This document shows positions 59,202 to 64,000 of a DNA stretch of 64,000 nucleotides, in pieces. Numbering within the stretch: the first letter of the stretch is position 1; each line of letters begins with the position of its first letter. The position numbers were made by a program, and so were the translations under genes. The notes below the pieces were generated by a model. That model saw only the letters and a list, made by a program, of their open reading frames with translations, searched no databases and was not told the DNA's origin. The stretch covers positions 69,092-133,091 of the forward strand of contig JBMNHK010000008.1 of assembly GCA_050950345.1 (NCBI GenBank), written 5' to 3'. The DNA comes from Pelotomaculum_C sp050950345. Lineage in GTDB: Bacteria > Bacillota > Desulfotomaculia > Desulfotomaculales > Pelotomaculaceae.

Positions 59202-60202
59202 AATAGAAATAGATACTGATGCTCGAGCGTCACACCTTTATCTTTTATTCCATGCTTCTCTAAATCAGACACATTTTCACTGCCACGATAAACCTCTGTG
59301 AAATATTCTTCAGCGTATCTCATCAATTCATCTGCCATGTCTACTTTTTCTGTTTTCCCGAGATGCAGAATGACTCGACCTGCCGGTTTGAGAACACGAT
59401 TGCACATTTGGAAGAAAGATTGGTAAACAGAGAAGTCTTTACTTTGCTTTAAATCCAAGAACTTCTCATCAGCAACCTTATAGTCACAAGGTTCCCAGCC
59501 ACAAAGCCAAAGGCGCATCCAGTTGTTCATATAGAAGCGGATTGAGTTAGCAAAGGGTGGTGAACATATAACAGCATCAACTTGTCCATCTAAATTAGCA
59601 ATGGCCGTGTAGTCACCGTAGATGGCCTCACCTTTCACATAGGTCGAGAAATCGCCCTTTTTATAAGTCAGTTTGACCTTTTCCTTTATATGCTCAACAA
59701 CACTCTTATAAATAAACTCACCCTTAGGCGCGTAGGGGGTAAGCGGATGCGAATTTCGAGAAAGTGCATATGGCCTATTACCGTGAAGTACATGTAGGAA
59801 AGCAGAATAGGCTAAGCACTCAGCAGCCGTGATAGTTGGAATTTTATCAACAAAATACCGTCGCGCGCAACGTATTTCTTTATATGTGTCAGGGTGACAG
59901 TACTCGTGTAGCTTGCCGTTAAAACCAAAGGAGGCATACTTCTCTTGATCTTCAACTACAGAATTACCATTAATATTTTGTTTTAGATAGCTGTCTAATT
60001 GCTCTATTACCTCTATTACATCGCTTTCCATTGGCTGCTCTAATTTTGCTTTTGTAACAGTATAGGCCATTTCGCTTAAATCATTACCGATACCCTTTCG
60101 TCCTTGCAGACAAGCCTCAAATGGAATTGTCCCTACTCCACTGAGCGGATCTATAACCCACATCGCCACGTTCAGTAAAGTGTGATACAAGAAAGTGTGC
60201 AA
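59192..60202 (-). pseudogene. Fused DNA methyltransferase, second catalytic domain
   Basis: From about VIDPLSGVGTIPFEA (SAM-binding motif I) through NDLSEMAYTVTKAKLEQP and the catalytic AVICSPPFANSI (an SPP[YF] motif, typical of N4-cytosine methylases) to LKPAGRVILHLGK. The first 14 codons of the frame (MHTFLYHTLLNVAMW) are shifted sequence. Removing one G from the GGG near 60153 joins this domain to SHFTERGDV of the preceding frame, so both were one protein. The domain itself looks complete. Confidence 0.75.
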
Positions 60203-61076
60203 TTGCTGGCTTTAGCTTTCCATGGTATGAGCAAAGAGAATGCCAAGGATGCCCCCAATTACGTCCATCGTAAGGTGGTTTTTTGTATGGCATATTATTG
60301 ATAAAATTCTCAGCTTGTGTTTTTAAACGTTCATCCGGAGTAGCTGGCTTTGATAAACGGAATTTGAGTAGCCGTTGCGACAATACCATTCCGTTCTTCG
60401 ATCTCCGTTCACGCAAAATTTCCTCATCATATTTTAAGAACCCATGCGTCGCACATATATCAGAAAGAATTTCATGTGTTGGAATGTGGACTCCGGCAAA
60501 CTGCGAATCTCCGATATCCATTATGAATATTGCATTATCCTTCATAGCTCGCGCTAATTTTTCAATGACACTGTTCATATCGTAGAAATAACCTGCAACC
60601 ATTTTGACAATACGTTTGTCATAAGCTACTGGAGTCAACTCATCAATATATAATTGAACAACTGGCAAAACGGGGATTTCTCCATTTCGTTTTGATATGT
60701 TGTTTATACCAGCCACTATTCCCTTTGAATGAAACGCTGGCAAATCATCTTCTGTTTTGACAAAATCGTTTAGCTTAAGTTCAAGCTTGGTGTTGCGGAT
60801 GTAGTTTGTACCATTCAGGTATGGTGGTGATGTAATAACACAGTCAATCTGATCAACTATATCAATATCACGAGCATCGCTGCTAAGCATTATAGAAAAG
60901 TTGCTAATCTTTCTGCCGTCTGAGTTTATATCCGCGATGATGTCATTTACTTTGTTACGAAACAGCCCAAAGACATCACTATCACCAGGCTTCTTCTCAT
61001 TGCCTTTAGCAAAGCGAAGGTCACCTCTACGTACCATTTTCGAAGCAGAAACTATAATTGACGATAGTGCAAGCAT
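60117..61076 (-). pseudogene. Fused DNA methyltransferase, central part with first SPPY site
   Basis: It contains CVITSPPYLNGTNYIRNTKLELK (catalytic motif IV of the first domain), LARAMKDNAIFIMDIGDSQFAGVHIP and LSQRLLKFRLSKP, then RNWGHPWHSLCSYHGKLKPAIAHFLVSHF, which leads into the second domain. The gene does not start at 61076: LRDLVAGVDEKDSRAL precedes in the same frame, and two more frame changes between 61125 and 61165 link it to the motif I part. Confidence 0.75.
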
Positions 61077-61156
61077 GAGTAATGCACGACTATCCTTTTC
61101 ATCTACGCCTGCAACTAAGTCTCTTAATATAAGTAATTTTAGCTAAAGCCTCATTA

Positions 61157-61627
61157 TCAAAAAATTTCTCCAAACCCTCCGAAGTCCTCGCTTATCAAAC
61201 TCATTTGAAATGAAAGATCTTCGAATCTGTCAATAAAAGATTGTAGAACTGTTGTACCAATGCCTGAGTCAACGAGTCTTTTCACGCTATTTATCTTTGC
61301 TTGGATAACAGTAACCATAAAAGGGTTTGACTCACTATAGTATGTCAACAGACCTCTTTGTGTGGCAACAAGTGGAGTCGTTCCTGTCCCACAAAAAGGA
61401 TCATAAACAGTGTCGATTTTCTCATCTTTTAAATCATCCAATATTTTCTCTACAAAGCAAGATGAATAACCCTCTATATAAGAATACCAAGAGTGGATAG
61501 CTTCTTCACGATTTAACTGAAAAGTCCCAGCTCGCTGTATTTTAGCATTGCCTCTATCCGTACCATTGGAATAATCCTTAGTATTAAGTGCCTTTACTGT
61601 AGCTGCCTGTAGCCCTTTAATGCACAT
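61157..61627 (-). pseudogene. Fused DNA methyltransferase, N-terminal part with first motif I
   Basis: It contains GTFQLNREEAIHSWYSYIEGYSS and the SAM-binding VYDPFCGTGTTPLVATQRG with acidic SNPFMV. It runs out of frame at SEDFGGFGEIF; one base change gives GLEKFFDNEALAKITYI, and another leads to LRDLVAGVD. The start ATG at 61627 follows GGGAGGGTGGTGCC. It lies 22 bp after an XRE regulator. Together the three frames (61627 to 59192) make a protein of about 810 residues with two complete methylase cores. Confidence 0.75.
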
Positions 61628-61649
61628 GGCACCACCCTCCCATAGTTTT

Positions 61650-61880
61650 CTAATTATTGTTGTGCTGCCTTATTGTAGCTTCGTCTGTTGCAATTTCCAT
61701 AATATCTGAAACATCACAGTTAAGGGCATTGCAGATTTTAACAAGAATATCAGTGTTAACATTCTCGCCTTTGCCAAGTTTTGCTATTGATGCTGAACTG
61801 ATCCCTGCCATCATCTGAAGGTCTCTATTTTTCAAGTCGCGATCACTCAACAATTTCCACAGTTTCTTATAACTTATCAC
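61650..61880 (-). CDS. XRE/Cro-type small regulator
   Basis: 76 residues with one helix-turn-helix: LSDRDLKNRDLQMMAGISSASIAKLGKGENVNTDILVKICNAL, followed by NCDVSDIMEI, the tail of the YozG/Cro-like group. It heads the methyltransferase unit. A second protein of the same group ends at 63939 upstream of tcmP. It could repress the methylase or provide cross-regulation in the island. Confidence 0.8.
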   Translation of the reverse strand: MISYKKLWKLLSDRDLKNRDLQMMAGISSASIAKLGKGENVNTDILVKICNALNCDVSDIMEIATDEATIRQHNNN

Positions 61881-62003
61881 AATTGCTCACCTCCACACAG
61901 ATTGAAGTATAACATAAATTCATGCATACATCAATAAATTATTTGCGATATTAAATATTTTCTTTTCCTACCGTTTCCTTTTAAGTGCTTTATGTAGAGA
62001 AAA

Positions 62004-62762
62004 TTACGTCATTGTACCTTCTTTGATATGATAGTAAATATTCCTATCCTCACAGAACTTTATCACAACAGCAACCTGCTCATTATAAAACTGCTTGTGC
62101 TGCTTATATGCAGTTATATCTTTGCTGTAATTTGTTCTACCGAAAATTATCTTATCGGTGAAGCTAACAGCCTCAAGGATTTTATTTATGTCTTGAGTTA
62201 TTATGTTAGGCGTCGAATATGGTTCAATACTTACCCACGTTTTAAATCCAGCCTCGTGCAATACTCTTAAGGATGCCAAGCGCTGAACATATGGAGCCGC
62301 TCCAGGTTCGATGCGTTCTCTGTATCCCTCATCAAGTGATACAAGTGTTATCCCGTATTCATTATCATTTGAGCATTCAGCAAGTTCAGTTGGAAGAAGT
62401 CCTTTCGTGAGAACTGTGCATTTTATTCCAGCGGCATTCCATTTTTTTATGGCAGCTAAAGTCATCTGCTTTATGTCATCATATCCATACATAAATGGAT
62501 CAGTTGTAAAGCATAACTGCACAGATTTAATCTTTGCCTTAAGACGAGGGATTTCTCTGTCGAGTATTTCAAGTGTATTGCTGACCAGATATGGCTCCAG
62601 CCATTCTTCATATGTAGCTATTTGTCCAAAACGCTTTTTTTGTAACAACGCATAGCATGGATATTTGCAACCATGAGCGCATCCTTGCACATGATTCATT
62701 GTATAATCTCCATATTCAACTCCGGTCTTATAAAGCATAGTTTTACGTGTTATAGTTTGCAT
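62004..62762 (-). CDS. Radical SAM protein, SplB-like, paired with TcmP
   Basis: 252 residues. The cluster motif lies in QGCAHGCKYPCYA: C-x3-C-x3-C, one residue longer in the last gap than the canonical CxxxCxxC. QLCFTTDPFMYGY and CTVLTKGLLP, EYGITLVSLDEGYRERIEPGAAP and TWVSIEPYSTPN are the barrel strands of SplB/Rv2578c-like radical SAM proteins. Its ATG overlaps the tcmP 3' end by 13 bp. The reaction is unknown; no photoproduct-lyase-specific Cys is evident. No obvious defect. Confidence 0.78.
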   Translation of the reverse strand: MQTITRKTMLYKTGVEYGDYTMNHVQGCAHGCKYPCYALLQKKRFGQIATYEEWLEPYLVSNTLEILDREIPRLKAKIKSVQLCFTTDPFMYGYDDIKQMTLAAIKKWNAAGIKCTVLTKGLLPTELAECSNDNEYGITLVSLDEGYRERIEPGAAPYVQRLASLRVLHEAGFKTWVSIEPYSTPNIITQDINKILEAVSFTDKIIFGRTNYSKDITAYKQHKQFYNEQVAVVIKFCEDRNIYYHIKEGTMT

Positions 62763-63875
62763 GGTTGCACATCCTCAAAATAATACTCATCACTTTTATA
62801 GTTGGCTTTATTCATTGTTTTGCATTTCTTTATTACTTTTCCTTCTGCTATAAGGGGTTTAAGTACGCTCCCAAGAAAGTCCGTCGTTTGCATCATTGTG
62901 TTTTCTGTCAAAAGCTGTTCGAGTCTTTCATAGGGAACCGCCTGGCCGCTAAAATTCTGTGCCAGTAGATGTTTAGCAGAGCTCGCATGTATCTGTAGAA
63001 GCGATTGGCGGTTGTCGTCCTCGGTAAATAGAGATAATTGGGCAGGTTGTTCGTTAAAGTTCCTATGATAAAACTTACCGTTAAATGTTTTCCATAGAGC
63101 CTCTTTTAATTACTTCAAGTCCCTTTATGTGTGGGGTGGCATAAATAATCTGATATAATTCCGTGTTTGTTGATGTACGGAATTGCTAAGAGAAAACATA
63201 TTTAACTTTACCAACCTTCATCTGATTAACGATGTATTGTATTAAGTCATCCTTATTGTGAATATTGACGTTTCCTATACAAGCTCGTATCCTCTTATCG
63301 ATGCCATTACGTACATAATCACTTGTAAAAAAGTTGAATATTACTTCACAATAATAATGTGAAATGAAGTTGGCAAGCTGCTCAATTTTGACAGTACCAA
63401 AATCGTATGGGTCAACAAACGCTATGGTAGAAGAACCATAGCCAAAGTACCTATCGAAGATTTTGTAATTACATAGATAATCATTCACGTCTAATGTACT
63501 GATGTGTACCTTTATATTAGCGGGTGGTAGACCTTGCATAAGCCGCTCTGCGATTTTACTGCATATATTAGTTCGCGCACCGTCATAATCGTTGACAAAT
63601 AGATTAAACACCTTATTCGGATGCTGCGCAGCAGAGTTAACAAACAGTAATAGTACTTCCATCGACGTCCCCAAATCGCCATCTTGGTATATCCCTGCAT
63701 TAGACATACAGTCCACAAAATTTATATTTGCTACTTCGGGGCGATTCACGCTAACTAATAGCCAACGTTCAACATATTCAACTACATACTTGATTTTATA
63801 ATCCGTCTGTTGTTTTTTGGCATCGAGATGCCCTTGCTCAATACCAAGCTCGTCTATCAAAGAAAAGAAGTTCAT
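62750..63875 (-). pseudogene. tcmP: Three-Cys-motif partner protein TcmP, nonsense and frameshift
   Basis: The first 229 codons (to 63189) show a methylase-like Rossmann pattern: INFVDCMSNAGIY, FNLFVNDYDGA, IAFVDPYDFG. A TAG at 63186-63188 follows YVFS, but the same frame continues QFRTSTNTELYQIIYATPHIKGLEVIK. After one extra A in AAAA near 63110 it continues EALWKTFNGKFYHRNFNEQPAQL to DEYYFEDVQPCKL with a stop at 62750. Full length would be about 375 residues. TcmP proteins are known only as genomic partners of radical-SAM-like three-Cys proteins. The operon order XRE-tcmP-radical SAM supports that. Confidence 0.72.
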
Positions 63876-63938
63876 AACTATTCCACCCCCATACCGCTAG
63901 GCTACATAATTAAGTGGCCTATAAAACCGGCTTAATCT

Positions 63939-64000
63939 TTATCTGGGCAGCATTTCCATTATGTCACTGATGTCACATTCCAGCGCTGTACAGATTTTCT
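63939..64000 (-). CDS. XRE-type regulator, C-terminal end only
   Basis: The last 20 codons, KICTALECDISDIMEMLPR, are closely similar to the tail of the regulator at 61650 (KICNALNCDVSDIMEI). The remainder lies beyond the window. It ends about 60 bp upstream of tcmP, so it probably controls the tcmP-radical SAM operon. Confidence 0.65.
   Translation of the reverse strand, partial: KICTALECDISDIMEMLPR

Noticed and set aside
62765..62968. Plus-strand ORF of 67 codons near the radical SAM gene
   Set aside because: It is the antisense of the shifted C-terminal part of tcmP.
47756..64000. Integrated prophage or integrative element
   Set aside because: No integrase, structural, portal or conjugation genes and no recognisable attachment repeats at the nearby tRNA-Arg.

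Overview
The window looks like a chromosomal segment of a spore-forming, strictly anaerobic clostridium, most plausibly a Desulfotomaculum/Pelotomaculum-type Peptococcaceae member. The indicators are a gerA-type spore germination operon, a two-gene SufCB-like Fe-S assembly module, a 2-hydroxyacyl-CoA dehydratase/activase pair, a standalone CCA-adding enzyme, and a 16S gene with a long V1 insertion of the kind described in Desulfotomaculum. This is inference; no database was consulted.

Layout. 1-5 kb (minus): Bce-type two-component system, ABC exporter and a lipoprotein that runs off the left edge. 5.5-6.4 kb: mntA-hepT nucleotidyltransferase/HEPN toxin-antitoxin with a broken hepT. 6.7-14.3 kb: DUF4825-like lipoprotein, thioesterase, sufCB-like pair, a TPR protein, cca and sfsA. 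14.3-17.6 kb: scrap zone with a truncated MFS gene, fused IS256 and IS3 fragments, a long palindrome and an MFS::SDR chimera. 17.8-23.6 kb (minus): one complete rRNA operon (16S-23S-5S, no spacer tRNA) with intervening sequences in both large rRNAs, a reiterated heptamer at three sites, and a decayed second 5S copy. 24-30.5 kb: two small genes, then gerA-gerB-gerC-small membrane protein-second gerB (frameshifted), behind a possible sigma-G promoter. 30.5-35.5 kb: CYTH protein, a REP-like palindrome that truncates a regulator, flavodoxin-like and membrane genes, two tRNAs. 35.5-46.9 kb: housekeeping run (phosphodiesterase, rdgB, rph, MBL hydrolase, dehydratase pair, SH3/AMIN amidase, rmuC, acyl-CoA synthetase, tRNA-Arg).

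47-64 kb is a defence island. It holds a type I R-M operon with a 5'-truncated hsdM and four TAEL repeats in hsdS; an AlkA-like glycosylase plus a GIY-YIG protein; and a controller-regulated type II-like R-M locus. In that locus the HNH endonuclease is split by a complete IS21-family element with a 5-bp target duplication, and the cognate protein is a fused double N4-cytosine-type methyltransferase. The island ends with an XRE regulator / TcmP / radical SAM operon whose function is unknown.

Many genes (hepT, second gerB, istA, methyltransferase, endonuclease, tcmP) carry single-base indels, often at short homopolymers, and three carry in-frame stops. Either this accessory DNA is decaying or the assembly has residual indel errors. 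That must be settled before the broken genes are interpreted.
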